64,000 nucleotides of DNA from Clostridium bornimense. GTDB lineage: Bacteria; Bacillota; Clostridia; Clostridiales; Clostridiaceae. The notes beneath the pieces were generated by a model. It worked only from the letters and a program-made list of their open reading frames with translations. It did no database searches and was not told where the DNA came from. The stretch's first letter is position 1. Each line of letters opens with the position of its first letter. This document shows, piece by piece, positions 53,595 through 63,336 of the stretch. The position numbers were made by a program, and so were the translations under genes. The stretch lies in assembly GCF_018917145.1 (NCBI RefSeq), contig NZ_JAHLOD010000011.1, forward strand, positions 1 to 64,000, given 5' to 3'.

Positions 53595-54521
53595 ATGTCA
53601 AATCGTGGACATAAAAGAACAAATAATAAGGCATTTATAACTACATCTATTATTTTTCTCACGCTTATCATACTCATTAGTGCACTTTTAATTGTGTATT
53701 TAACATCCAGTAAAAAAACTAAAAATGATATGATTAAAGCAGCCAAGGTAGAAAATTATGAAAAGGCATTACAAAACAGTAATAAACTCATAAAAAAAGG
53801 TGATTATGTAGATTTGGCATATGAATATAAAGGATATAGTTTAATGCATTTAAATAAGAGTGATGAAGCATTGGATACATATCTAAAACTTATAAAGAGA
53901 GGCACTAAAAATGAACTCATATATAATCAAGTAGGAATTATATATAATGACAAATTACATGACCATGAAAAAGCATTAAAATACTTTGATAAAGCTATAG
54001 AATTTGATAATTCTAATGCTAGCTTCTATACAAATAGAGGTATAACTTATCAATGGTTAAATAACAATTCTGAAGCTATAAATAACTTCAATAAAAGTAT
54101 AAAATTAAATTCTAAAAATAGTTATAACTATTACTATAAAGGTGTATCTTTATTAAATGAAAATGACATTGATTCATCAATAGAAAACTTAGAAAAGGCT
54201 ATAAAACTTAATAGTAATGATGTGACCTTCTATGTATCTCTTGGAAATGCATATATCAAAAAATCTGACTTTGATAAAGCTTTAGATTCTTTTAATAAAG
54301 CAATAAAACTAGATAAAAAATCTATTAATGCATTTATAGGAAAAGGTTCAGTACTTTACGAAAAGAAAGAATATGATGAAGCTTCTAAAGCCTTCGATAA
54401 TGCTTTAGATTTAGATGAAAATAATGAATATGCTCTTATAGGTAAAGGTAACGTATTATCTGCACAAGGAAATACTAAAGCTGCAGAAGAATATTATACT
54501 AAAGCTGATTCTGGAGAATAA
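53595..54521 (+). CDS. Membrane-anchored TPR repeat protein
   Basis: A 308-residue protein with one N-terminal TM (about 15-37) and six to seven TPR units from about 50 to the end, e.g. EKALKYFDKAIEFDNSNASF, EAINNFNKSIKLNSKNSYNY, KALDSFNKAIKLDKKSINAF. TPR arrays bind partner proteins; topology puts them outside the cell. GAAAGGTGG precedes the ATG. Monocistronic and terminated. Confidence 0.88.
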   Translation: MSNRGHKRTNNKAFITTSIIFLTLIILISALLIVYLTSSKKTKNDMIKAAKVENYEKALQNSNKLIKKGDYVDLAYEYKGYSLMHLNKSDEALDTYLKLIKRGTKNELIYNQVGIIYNDKLHDHEKALKYFDKAIEFDNSNASFYTNRGITYQWLNNNSEAINNFNKSIKLNSKNSYNYYYKGVSLLNENDIDSSIENLEKAIKLNSNDVTFYVSLGNAYIKKSDFDKALDSFNKAIKLDKKSINAFIGKGSVLYEKKEYDEASKAFDNALDLDENNEYALIGKGNVLSAQGNTKAAEEYYTKADSGE

Positions 54522-54549
54522 ACTACAATTGCTTTGATTTATTATATAA

Positions 54550-54602
54550 ATAGGGTTCGCCTTAACGAAACTTAATCGTTATTAAGGCAAGCCCTATTTT
54601 TT
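54550..54602. terminator. Terminator after the TPR gene, variant apex AACGA/TCGTT
   Basis: TAGGGTTCGCCTTAA pairs with TTAAGGCAAGCCCTA, with an inner hairpin AACGA / TCGTT; T-run after it. Bidirectional between convergent genes. Confidence 0.85.
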
Positions 54603-54627
54603 TATACATACTCAATATGAATTATTA

Positions 54628-55203
54628 TTATATAAATTTAACCATCTTCAAATGGTGCATATTTTCTATATTATATTTAAACTTTTTATAGTATCTTACT
54701 ATTGTTCTATCCTTAGCAAGTAAAGATATTTTATTGTATCCTTTTTCTTTTGCTAAAGATTCAGCTTCCTTTAATAATCTCTTTCCAATACCAAATTCTC
54801 TATATTCTCTATCTACAGCTAAGTTAGCAATATAATATTCATTTTTATTACATTCTTTAAAAAATAAATATTCCAAAATTCCTCTAACATTGCTTACTAT
54901 ATTTTTAAATGACTTATCAAATTCTATAAATTTAAAATAAGTAACATAAGTTAATCTTCTTATTTCATCTCCTCTTAATGTTAATAGAACTCCCACTACT
55001 TTGTTATCTATCTTAATAACTCTAGTTCTATCGTAACTATATCTATTTCCTTTTACTCTTACTAATTCTTCTAACTTTTTTATAATCTTTTCTTTAGAAT
55101 ATGGTCCCCATTCATGTTCTGGATATTCTTCTGTTTCATAAATAAGAGCTGATATACTGGGGGCATCCTCTGAACAACCATTAGTAATTTCTATGTTTCT
55201 CAT
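54628..55203 (-). CDS. GNAT family N-acetyltransferase
   Basis: A 191-residue acetyl-CoA-dependent acetyltransferase. The core acetyl-CoA motif reads LAVDREYREFGIGKRLLKEAE (RxxGxG/A pattern), followed by KGYNKISLLAKDRTIVRYYKKF. The acceptor is unknown. Single gene. Confidence 0.88.
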   Translation of the reverse strand: MRNIEITNGCSEDAPSISALIYETEEYPEHEWGPYSKEKIIKKLEELVRVKGNRYSYDRTRVIKIDNKVVGVLLTLRGDEIRRLTYVTYFKFIEFDKSFKNIVSNVRGILEYLFFKECNKNEYYIANLAVDREYREFGIGKRLLKEAESLAKEKGYNKISLLAKDRTIVRYYKKFKYNIENMHHLKMVKFI

Positions 55204-55357
55204 ATTAATTCCTCGCTTTTGTTTTAATATATTTCCATTATAGTTATTTACTAAAAGTCATCCTACAACTTTATTGCTTAATATAAAGGTACATTTATGC
55301 TACCTTAAACAAATATTGGTAAGATAAAAAAGTATAATTTGTACTTTTATTTGTAAT

Positions 55358-55404
55358 AAAAAAGAACCAATACATAATAAATATTGTTGTATTAGTTCTT
55401 TTTA
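55358..55404. terminator. Bidirectional terminator, AGAACCAATACA / TGTATTAGTTCT
   Basis: An 11 of 12 bp stem with A-run before and T-run after; a second smaller hairpin AAAAGTA / TACTTTT lies at about 55328-55347. Both are in the 341-base gap between GNAT and the 55545 gene; no coding sequence is seen there. Confidence 0.65.
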
Positions 55405-55424
55405 TAAAATATATTTGATAATTC

Positions 55425-55500
55425 GCATTTCACATTTCATAATTCTTAATTGTAGGCTTTAGAATAGCTATATGAAGGTACAACCTTCATTAGCCTACCA
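55425..55500 (+). repeat. Dispersed intergenic repeat, copy F (M2)
   Basis: M2 hairpin ATGAAGGT / ACCTTCAT within GCTAT...ATTAGC (55467-55494), extended by TAGGCT / AGCCTA (55453-55458 and 55492-55497). The flank TTCGCATTTCACATTTCATA resembles the sequence before copy A. Confidence 0.7.
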
Positions 55501-55544
55501 GTTGTATTAATAATAAATACCCATTTTAAGTATATCTAGTTAAT

Positions 55545-55835
55545 TTATCTTACTCCACAGTACATATTATACAATTGTCGTATTTCTTCAACTAGTAATA
55601 CATCTTTTATTTTATCCACATTTATTTTATATCCATTACAATCAATGAATTTATCTTCAATTAACTTTATAGTTATATATTTTAAATTATTACTTATATC
55701 TAACATATCTAAATCTGACTTCAACACTGCTACTTTATAGTTATTCTCACCTTCATCCATTAAAACACCATATAATGTATTTCCATCTATCTCAGTTACT
55801 TTTATAAAATCGCCATCTTTGAAAAATTTGTCCAA
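55545..55835 (-). CDS. Small beta-rich protein of unknown function downstream of spmB
   Basis: A protein of about 96 residues starting at TTG 55835 (LDKFFKDGDFIKVTEIDG), with GGAGGG just upstream; a longer in-frame ATG lies 20 codons earlier but lacks a ribosome binding site. The pattern DFIKVTEIDGNTLYGVLMDE suggests a small barrel. It follows spmB by 72 bases on the same strand. No family recognised. Confidence 0.65.
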   Translation of the reverse strand: MDKFFKDGDFIKVTEIDGNTLYGVLMDEGENNYKVAVLKSDLDMLDISNNLKYITIKLIEDKFIDCNGYKINVDKIKDVLLVEEIRQLYNMYCGVR

Positions 55836-55907
55836 ATTTCTCCCTCCTTGTATCTTATACTTAAATATTTTATATATTTTTGTCAAAAAGTTCAATAGTT
55901 ATTTTTT

Positions 55908-56429
55908 TCATATTATTGTTCTTGCTACCATTAATGATATTATAAGGGCTGTAAAATCCGTTAAAAGTGCCGCCCATAAAGTATGTCTTATCTTCTTTAC
56001 TCCTGCTGCGCCAAGATATACTGATATAGTATAAAATATAGTTTCTGTAGTTCCCATTATAATAGATGCAACAATACCTATAAAAGTATCTGGTCCAAAA
56101 GTTTTTACTATATCCGTGTATACTCCTAACGCTCCACTACCTGATAGAGGCTTTATTAATACTAGTGGTAATATTTCTGATGGTAATCCAATTAAATTAA
56201 CTACCGGCGATGTTAATGAAGTGAAAGCTTTCAATGCACCAGATTCCTTAAATAAATTCACAGCCACTAACATTGCTAAAATATATGGAAATATTCTCAA
56301 GGATAATGTTATTCCATCCTTAACCCCTTCTATAAAACATTCATATACTTTTACCTTTTTTACAATCCCATATGTAACTATACTAAAAATCAAAATAGGA
56401 ATTATTCCCTTTATTATGTAACTAATCAT
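55908..56429 (-). CDS. spmB: Spore maturation protein B
   Basis: A 173-residue membrane protein with nucleoside-recognition (Gate-like) domain. The GSGALGVYTDIVKTFGPDTFIG segment and the multi-TM layout match SpmB. SpmA and SpmB are needed for spore core dehydration. It overlaps spmA by one base, so translation is coupled. Confidence 0.93.
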   Translation of the reverse strand: MISYIIKGIIPILIFSIVTYGIVKKVKVYECFIEGVKDGITLSLRIFPYILAMLVAVNLFKESGALKAFTSLTSPVVNLIGLPSEILPLVLIKPLSGSGALGVYTDIVKTFGPDTFIGIVASIIMGTTETIFYTISVYLGAAGVKKIRHTLWAALLTDFTALIISLMVARTII

Positions 56430-57004
56430 TAAAAATACCTCTGCAATATTTTACAATATATAACACCCATTATTGCTGCACTTCCGGTTGCTACTATGGC
56501 TGGTCCAATAATAATAGCTGGGTTAGCCGATCCGCAAGCAGCCCTTATAGATATAACCGATGTTGGTATAAGTTGAATAGCCGCTGTATTTAATACTAAA
56601 AATAAAGCCATATCATTAGTTGCAACACCCTTATTCTTATTATCCTTTTCCAATTCTTCCATAGCCTTTATTCCAAAAGGTGTTGCTGCATTAGATAACC
56701 CTAACATATTTGATGTTATATTCATCACCATAGCTCCTAAAGCTTTATCATTTTTTACAGCATCTTTAAATATCAACTTCATTATTGGTGTCAAAACCTT
56801 AGCAATCTTATCTGTTAGCCCACTTTTTTCAGCAATTTTCATAACACCACACCACAAGCACATCATTCCGACAAAGGTTATCATAAATTCTACTGTGGAA
56901 CTAGTTGAATTTACAACTGCTTTAGATACTTCCTCAATCTTTCCTGTAGTAATTCCAAATATAGTTCCAATAAATATAATTCCGAACCATATATAGTTAA
57001 TCAT
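56429..57004 (-). CDS. spmA: Spore maturation protein A
   Basis: A 191-residue membrane protein, partner of SpmB. NMLGLSNAATPFGIKAMEEL and LNTAAIQLIPTSVISIRAAC are typical. First gene of the spmAB operon, expected to be switched on in the forespore; I did not find a clear sigma-G promoter by eye. Confidence 0.93.
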   Translation of the reverse strand: MINYIWFGIIFIGTIFGITTGKIEEVSKAVVNSTSSTVEFMITFVGMMCLWCGVMKIAEKSGLTDKIAKVLTPIMKLIFKDAVKNDKALGAMVMNITSNMLGLSNAATPFGIKAMEELEKDNKNKGVATNDMALFLVLNTAAIQLIPTSVISIRAACGSANPAIIIGPAIVATGSAAIMGVIYCKILQRYF

Positions 57005-57156
57005 ATTACAGTTATCCCCCTCCTATTTATATTAATACATTAAATTATATGTTAAAAAAGTAAATAAAATTCTTTAACTTGAAATATATATATAGCTCTG
57101 ATACTATTTAAATTACAGATACTTATATTTTCTATTAATATTAAGGAGATTTTTTT

Positions 57157-57387
57157 ATGACTTTAAATAATATAATGCAATATATAGAAAGCGAATATTA
57201 TATTGTTAATCATACTCACTGCAAATATTGCAATGGTATGTTTATAACTGAAGAAATTTTAGTTGAAATATTGAACACTGGTGCTTTCGATGTATTTCAC
57301 TGTGTTTGTGAAAATTGTGGTGCAGAAAAAACATTCAAATTTAACGCACCATTTGTTGGTGTTCCATCAAAATATAAATTAAATTAG
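57157..57387 (+). CDS. Small zinc-ribbon-like protein upstream of the sortase gene
   Basis: A 76-residue protein with two Cys pairs (HCKYCNGMF and CVCENCGAEKTF) about 28 residues apart, fitting a zinc ribbon. AAGGAG precedes the ATG. The sortase gene follows after 27 bases on the same strand, so the two are probably co-transcribed. No family name can be given with confidence. Confidence 0.7.
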   Translation: MTLNNIMQYIESEYYIVNHTHCKYCNGMFITEEILVEILNTGAFDVFHCVCENCGAEKTFKFNAPFVGVPSKYKLN

Positions 57388-57414
57388 GACAAGTTAATAT
57401 GGGAGATGTTTAAT

Positions 57415-57999
57415 ATGGGAAAGAAGAAAAGTTTTTCAATAAGTAAGTTTATAGGTTTACTATTAATTATTGCTGGTTTGTCTACAATTGGTGTTGTACT
57501 TTATATGAATTATAAAGGAACATCTGAAAACAAAACCAAAATATCTGATTTTGAACAACAACTAAATAATCCTAGTGATGAAGAAACAGATGAGGATTAT
57601 TTAGTAGGTGATACTATCGGTATCTTAACAATAAAGAAAATTGATTTAAAAGTTGCTGTTACAGAAGGTGCAGAGCTAGAAGATATTAAATCTACTGTAG
57701 GCCATTTTGAAAATACAGCAATGCCAGGAGAAGTTGGTAACTGCTCTATCGCTGGACATAGAAGTTATACTTATAGTGAACACTTTAATAGATTAGATGA
57801 AGTTGAAATAGGTGATAAAGTTAAAATAAAAACTTTAAAAGGAACATTTACATACGAAATAAATGACATTTTTATAGTAGATCCTGAAGATGTTTATGTT
57901 CTTGATCCTACCGATACTCCTACAATAACATTAATAACATGTACACCTAAAAATACTGGTAAGCAAAGACTTATATTAAAAGGGGACTTAGTTAAATAA
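57415..57999 (+). CDS. Class D sortase
   Basis: A 194-residue transpeptidase that cleaves sorting signals and joins proteins to the cell wall. TM anchor at about 9-29. Catalytic His in CSIAGHRSYT, Cys in TLITCTPKNTG and Arg in KQRLILKG are present; the TLITCTP motif is typical of class D. ATG 57415 is chosen because GGGAGAT fits it and not the ATG three codons earlier. No LPxTG protein is encoded in the window. Confidence 0.92.
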   Translation: MGKKKSFSISKFIGLLLIIAGLSTIGVVLYMNYKGTSENKTKISDFEQQLNNPSDEETDEDYLVGDTIGILTIKKIDLKVAVTEGAELEDIKSTVGHFENTAMPGEVGNCSIAGHRSYTYSEHFNRLDEVEIGDKVKIKTLKGTFTYEINDIFIVDPEDVYVLDPTDTPTITLITCTPKNTGKQRLILKGDLVK

Positions 58000-58052
58000 A
58001 ATAATGAGGTATTGCAGCAAATGAAAATTTGTTAGCAATACCTCATTTTATT
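58000..58052. terminator. Terminator after the sortase gene, TAACAAAT family
   Basis: AATGAGGTATTGC pairs with GCAATACCTCATT; the apex GCAAATGAAAATTTGTTAG is the recurrent loop. Followed by TTATT. Confidence 0.85.
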
Positions 58053-58153
58053 ATATTTCTTCATAAGTGCTTACAACTAAAAAAATACCACTGAAATTTT
58101 TATCTTTACTATGCACTAATATATCCATGTTTACTTGTTTTATATGTACAAAG

Positions 58154-58393
58154 TTGTCCACACTTTATCCACAACCCTGTGGATAATGTGGATAATTCTC
58201 ACATTTTCTCATTACTTTTTCAGTTTTTCACCCTATTTTTTACATATAATGTAATCCACTTTTACTTTATTTGTATTCTTAATCTATATGTTGTTGTCTT
58301 AATATTTTTTCATCAATATATTGTTTCTCTAAAACAATTATCAACAAAATACTCACATTTTATCCACATAAATATTGTGGATATTGTGGATAA
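58154..58393. other. Two-part cluster of DnaA boxes
   Basis: Perfect TTATCCACA boxes: 58165-58173 (+), 58178-58186 (-), 58187-58195 (-), 58360-58368 (+), 58385-58393 (-). One-mismatch boxes: 58154-58162 (TTGTCCACA, +), 58338-58346 (TTATCAACA, +), 58376-58384 (ATATCCACA, -). Both sub-clusters have the same layout: one forward box, a short spacer, then two directly abutting reverse boxes. An AT-rich stretch of about 140 bases separates them. It fills the gap between the convergent sortase and rsgI genes. No dnaA or dnaN gene is in the window. Confidence 0.85.
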
Positions 58394-58395
58394 CT

Positions 58396-58974
58396 TTAAT
58401 TTCTATACACAGATTGCCCATCTTTTGTAATAATTACCTTAGTATCATCTTTTTCTAAAATCTCTATAAGCTCTTTAACATCAACATTTTTTTTATTATC
58501 TATCCTAAAATATGTAGTTACACCATTACTATCGTTTTTATCCACAACCATTTTATCTTTTTTCAACTTATTATATGTTTTCACCATCGACTCGGATATA
58601 TCTTTATTATTTACATTTATAGAATTTATAAATGTTTCACTCTCTATATCAAAACTTTGTATCTTTGTTATCTTATTAAAATAATTAAACTTTAATACCA
58701 AAGATACTTCACCATCAATAGATACTGACCCTACCGGTTTAAAGTATCCATACATTGTTAATGCAATCACTGCGACAATTGCAACTACTGTTATTAATAT
58801 GTATTCTTTATTTAATTTAAATTTTATCTCTCTAACTACTCTTCCAGTATATTCTTGTCCCTTTTCTGGAATATCTCCTCTATTCTTTAATTTAACTTTT
58901 GTAAATTCTCCATCTCTTGTTAATATTATTACATGTCTTCTTTCAACATTTACAACTACACCTGTTTTATCCAT
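58396..58974 (-). CDS. rsgI: Anti-sigma-I factor RsgI, short form
   Basis: A 192-residue membrane anti-sigma factor. The cytoplasmic RsgI_N domain (residues 1-50; GVVVNVERRHVIILTRDGEF) binds SigI; a TM helix at about 57-78 and an extracytoplasmic domain (VSIDGEVSLVLKFNYFNKIT) follow. Many clostridial RsgI proteins carry a C-terminal carbohydrate-binding or enzyme domain; this one ends after about 115 outer residues. ATG 58974 follows AGGTG; it overlaps sigI by eight bases. Confidence 0.88.
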   Translation of the reverse strand: MDKTGVVVNVERRHVIILTRDGEFTKVKLKNRGDIPEKGQEYTGRVVREIKFKLNKEYILITVVAIVAVIALTMYGYFKPVGSVSIDGEVSLVLKFNYFNKITKIQSFDIESETFINSINVNNKDISESMVKTYNKLKKDKMVVDKNDSNGVTTYFRIDNKKNVDVKELIEILEKDDTKVIITKDGQSVYRN

Positions 58975-59605
58975 TGTTTTCACCTACTCTGATTCCAATA
59001 TATGATATTAAGTATATCAAATCACTATTGGAAAATAATGTGGTTAACACCACTACATACTTATTATATTTTTCAATTAAATCTTCTTTAAATTCTCCAT
59101 ATAATCTTAATCTCTTATATGGAATTTTTCCTTCTCTCTTTATATACTCCAACAAAAAATTTTCTCTACTAAAAATTATAGCTACATTTAGTAAATAATT
59201 TTTTATTTCTTCTTTCTTGGGAGTATAATTTCTTATTTTTTTATAACTTATGTTATGACTTTTTAATTCTTTATCTAACCTATCTATATCGATATAAATT
59301 TTATTATAATATTCTAACTTCTCTTCTTCTCCTATAAAATCTTCATCTAACAAGATATTTCCATTAGAAAATCTAAAATAGTATCCCTTTTCTCTATAAT
59401 GCTTTAAGAGCTCTAACTTTATTACTGCTCTCAAATACGCTATTTGACTTCCCATTTCTTTTTTATAACTCTCTACTGCGAAATTATATGCTATTACAGC
59501 AACACTATAATCCTCTAACTCTAATCCATTCTTTGTTCTATCAAATTCTTCTAATATACGTAATATAAAATTGTATTTAAATTTCTCATCTTTAAACTTC
59601 TCCAT
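58967..59605 (-). CDS. sigI: RNA polymerase sigma factor SigI
   Basis: A 212-residue alternative sigma factor. A region 2-like part carries EDYSVAVIAYNFAVESYK and SQIAYLRAVIKLELLKHYRE; the C-terminal part has the SigI signature around NYTPKKEEIKNYLLNVAII. SigI responds to heat or, in cellulolytic clostridia, to extracellular polysaccharides through RsgI. It is co-transcribed and overlapping with rsgI and is likely autoregulated. Confidence 0.9.
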   Translation of the reverse strand: MEKFKDEKFKYNFILRILEEFDRTKNGLELEDYSVAVIAYNFAVESYKKEMGSQIAYLRAVIKLELLKHYREKGYYFRFSNGNILLDEDFIGEEEKLEYYNKIYIDIDRLDKELKSHNISYKKIRNYTPKKEEIKNYLLNVAIIFSRENFLLEYIKREGKIPYKRLRLYGEFKEDLIEKYNKYVVVLTTLFSNSDLIYLISYIGIRVGENNG

Positions 59606-59645
59606 ACCCTATCACCACCTACCTATAATCATTATGTCAAAAAAC

Positions 59646-59672
59646 AAAAAAAAGAGCAATAATGCTCTACTT
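59646..59672 (-). terminator. Terminator of the aldehyde dehydrogenase gene
   Basis: On the minus strand AGAGCA / TGCTCT is followed by TTTTTTTTTG; it separates the ALDH transcript from sigI. Confidence 0.8.
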
Positions 59673-59678
59673 TATATA

Positions 59679-61049
59679 TTACTTAAATATATTCCTTAGC
59701 AAAGATATTTTTCCAAGGTATGGAGGATATCTAAGCGGTATGTCAATCCAATTACTTCTTTTTAATATACTTTTTTCATGAGTAAAAGTATCAAAACTTC
59801 TTTTTCCATGATAAGATCCCATTCCACTCATACCTACTCCACCAAAAGGAAGTTCCGTAGTAGCTAAGTGGACTATAGTATCATTTATACATCCTCCGCC
59901 AAAATTAATATTCTCTAGTATATTTTTTTCTAAAACTTTATTTTCTGTGAATAAATATAATGCTAATGGCTTTTCAAAATTTCTAATGGTCTTTATAACT
60001 TCTTCGTATTTGCTATATGTTATTATAGGCATTATAGGTCCAAATATTTCTTCTGACATAATTTGTTCATCTAAACTCTTAACCTCTACTACTGTAGGTT
60101 CTATTTTTAATTTAGCTTCATCATAATTTCCACCTAAAAGAATATTGTCTTTATCTATCAAAGATAATATTCTTTGAAAATGTCTTTTATTTATTATCTT
60201 TACGTAATCTTCACTTTTTATAGGATTATCTCCATAAAATTCTTTTACATACTTTTTCACTGATTTTAAAAATTCTTCTTTAATATCTTTATGAATTAAA
60301 AAATAATCTGGAGCAACACAAGTTTGCCCACTATTTAAAAGCTTACCCCATACGATTCTTTTAGCAAAAATATCTATCTTATCGCTTTTATCCACTATAC
60401 AAGGACTTTTTCCTCCTAATTCTAATGTTACCGGTGTTAAGTGTTTTGTTGCTGCTTCCATAACTATTTTCCCTACAGCTATACTTCCAGTAAAGAATAT
60501 ATAATCAAACTTTTCATCTAATAATGCCTTATTTACTTCTACTCCCCCTTGAACTACAGCAACATACTCTTTTTTAAATATATTGCTAATTATATTTTCT
60601 ATAACCTTAGCAGTAGCTGGTGCCAATTCCGATGGCTTAATTACAGCTGTATTTCCAGCTGATATAGCTCCAACTAATGGTGACATTACTAATTGAACTG
60701 GATAATTCCATGGCGCTATAATAAGTACATTTCCATATGGCTCCTTATAAATATAACTAGTGGCCTTAAATTGTGATATTGGAGTTTTTACCTTTTTTCT
60801 TTTGCTCCACTTATCTATATTTTTAATAGCATCTTTAATTTCCTCATAAACCATAGCAATTTCAGTAGCAAAGCTCTCAAACTCTGACTTATTTAAATCC
60901 TCTTTAAGTGCTTCAAATATATTACTTTCATTTTTCTTTATTTCATTTTTTAGCTTTATTAATGCAGACTTTCTATTACTAATATCTAATGTATTACCAC
61001 TATAAAAATATTCTTTTTGCCCTTCTAATATACCCTTTACCGTTTCCAT
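59679..61049 (-). CDS. NAD(P)-dependent aldehyde dehydrogenase (class 3-like)
   Basis: A 456-residue enzyme oxidising aldehydes to acids. Catalytic Cys244 in LNSGQTCVAPDY and Glu210 in TLELGGKSP are present; IIAPWNYPVQL and FGGGCINDTIVH are typical of the short class 3/YwdH group. The C-terminal tail is hydrophobic-basic (WIDIPLRYPPYLGKISLLRN), possibly membrane-associated. Monocistronic with AGGAGG upstream. Confidence 0.92.
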   Translation of the reverse strand: METVKGILEGQKEYFYSGNTLDISNRKSALIKLKNEIKKNESNIFEALKEDLNKSEFESFATEIAMVYEEIKDAIKNIDKWSKRKKVKTPISQFKATSYIYKEPYGNVLIIAPWNYPVQLVMSPLVGAISAGNTAVIKPSELAPATAKVIENIISNIFKKEYVAVVQGGVEVNKALLDEKFDYIFFTGSIAVGKIVMEAATKHLTPVTLELGGKSPCIVDKSDKIDIFAKRIVWGKLLNSGQTCVAPDYFLIHKDIKEEFLKSVKKYVKEFYGDNPIKSEDYVKIINKRHFQRILSLIDKDNILLGGNYDEAKLKIEPTVVEVKSLDEQIMSEEIFGPIMPIITYSKYEEVIKTIRNFEKPLALYLFTENKVLEKNILENINFGGGCINDTIVHLATTELPFGGVGMSGMGSYHGKRSFDTFTHEKSILKRSNWIDIPLRYPPYLGKISLLRNIFK

Positions 61050-61144
61050 ACCTAACCTCCTAAATAATAAAAGAGATATTCTCTTATTATAGAATATCCC
61101 TTTTATTTTATATTGAAAAGTATTTCTTAATTTAAATTAACTAT

Positions 61145-61465
61145 TTATAATACGCCATCTTCATCTTTCGATAAATCCCTAACAATCTTTCTTAATCCTA
61201 TAAGTTCCCCTATAATATTTTTTTCTGATATTGCAGCATTTAAGTGACTTTTTGCATCAACTAAAAGTTCTTCTGAATCTAGTTCTAACTCAGAAACTTC
61301 TTTTTGTATATCATATGCTTTTTCTATCTCTTTCTCAGCCATCTTAAATAATTCTTCTGCTTTTTTATATCTACCTTCATTAGCACATTTTAACGCTTCA
61401 TAGCTATATGTTCTAGCATCACCAGCACATGTTATTAACTGCATTGTAATATTCTCTATATCCAT
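61145..61465 (-). CDS. PTS lactose/cellobiose IIA-like protein lacking the phosphorylation His
   Basis: A protein of about 106 residues with the three-helix PTS_IIA fold of LacF/CelC (LITCAGDARTYSYEALKCAN, KAEELFKMAEKEIEKAY). In the active-site segment LacF has MMHGQDHLM; here the aligned segment is LVDAKSHLN. The phospho-accepting His is Asp73 and the metal-binding Asp is Ser76 (numbered from the first Met of the longer frame), while the second His77 is kept. It cannot work as a normal phosphocarrier. No IIB or IIC genes are adjacent; it lies between ALDH and the glucosidase gene. Confidence 0.82.
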   Translation of the reverse strand: MDIENITMQLITCAGDARTYSYEALKCANEGRYKKAEELFKMAEKEIEKAYDIQKEVSELELDSEELLVDAKSHLNAAISEKNIIGELIGLRKIVRDLSKDEDGVL

Positions 61466-61570
61466 ATTAATCATTACCCCTAATTTATATTTACTATTAA
61501 TTAATATGAAAAATTATGAAAAGTAATACATAATCCTAACTTTGTGATACTACCTCAAAATACTTTTATA

Positions 61571-63202
<1,632 letters not shown>

Positions 63203-63336
63203 TCACCTCATAATTAAAAAATTTCCCATCACTTATATACTACTATCACAATTTTATTATGTAAACCTTTTATTACAACTTTATGTTATGCTCTTCAAAG
63301 AAAATTTTACTCTATTTTATAAAACCTATATAAATA

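Noticed and set aside
53368-53640. 90-residue plus-strand ORF before the TPR gene
   Set aside because: It overlaps the TPR gene start in another frame and consists of Phe/Tyr/Ile-rich translation of AT-rich promoter DNA.
5840-55500. CRISPR array from the repeated intergenic sequences
   Set aside because: Copies are kilobases apart, differ in length, and are not separated by uniform spacers; no cas genes are present.
58154-58393. Calling the DnaA-box cluster the chromosomal origin oriC
   Set aside because: No dnaA, dnaN, rpmH or gyr genes are in the window and I cannot compute GC skew. It is reported only as a DnaA-box cluster.
58179-58430. 83-residue plus-strand ORF between sortase and rsgI
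   Set aside because: It is built from the AT-rich DNA between the DnaA boxes, has no ribosome binding site and reads like low-complexity translation (repeated F, V, I, Y). The DnaA boxes explain the sequence better.
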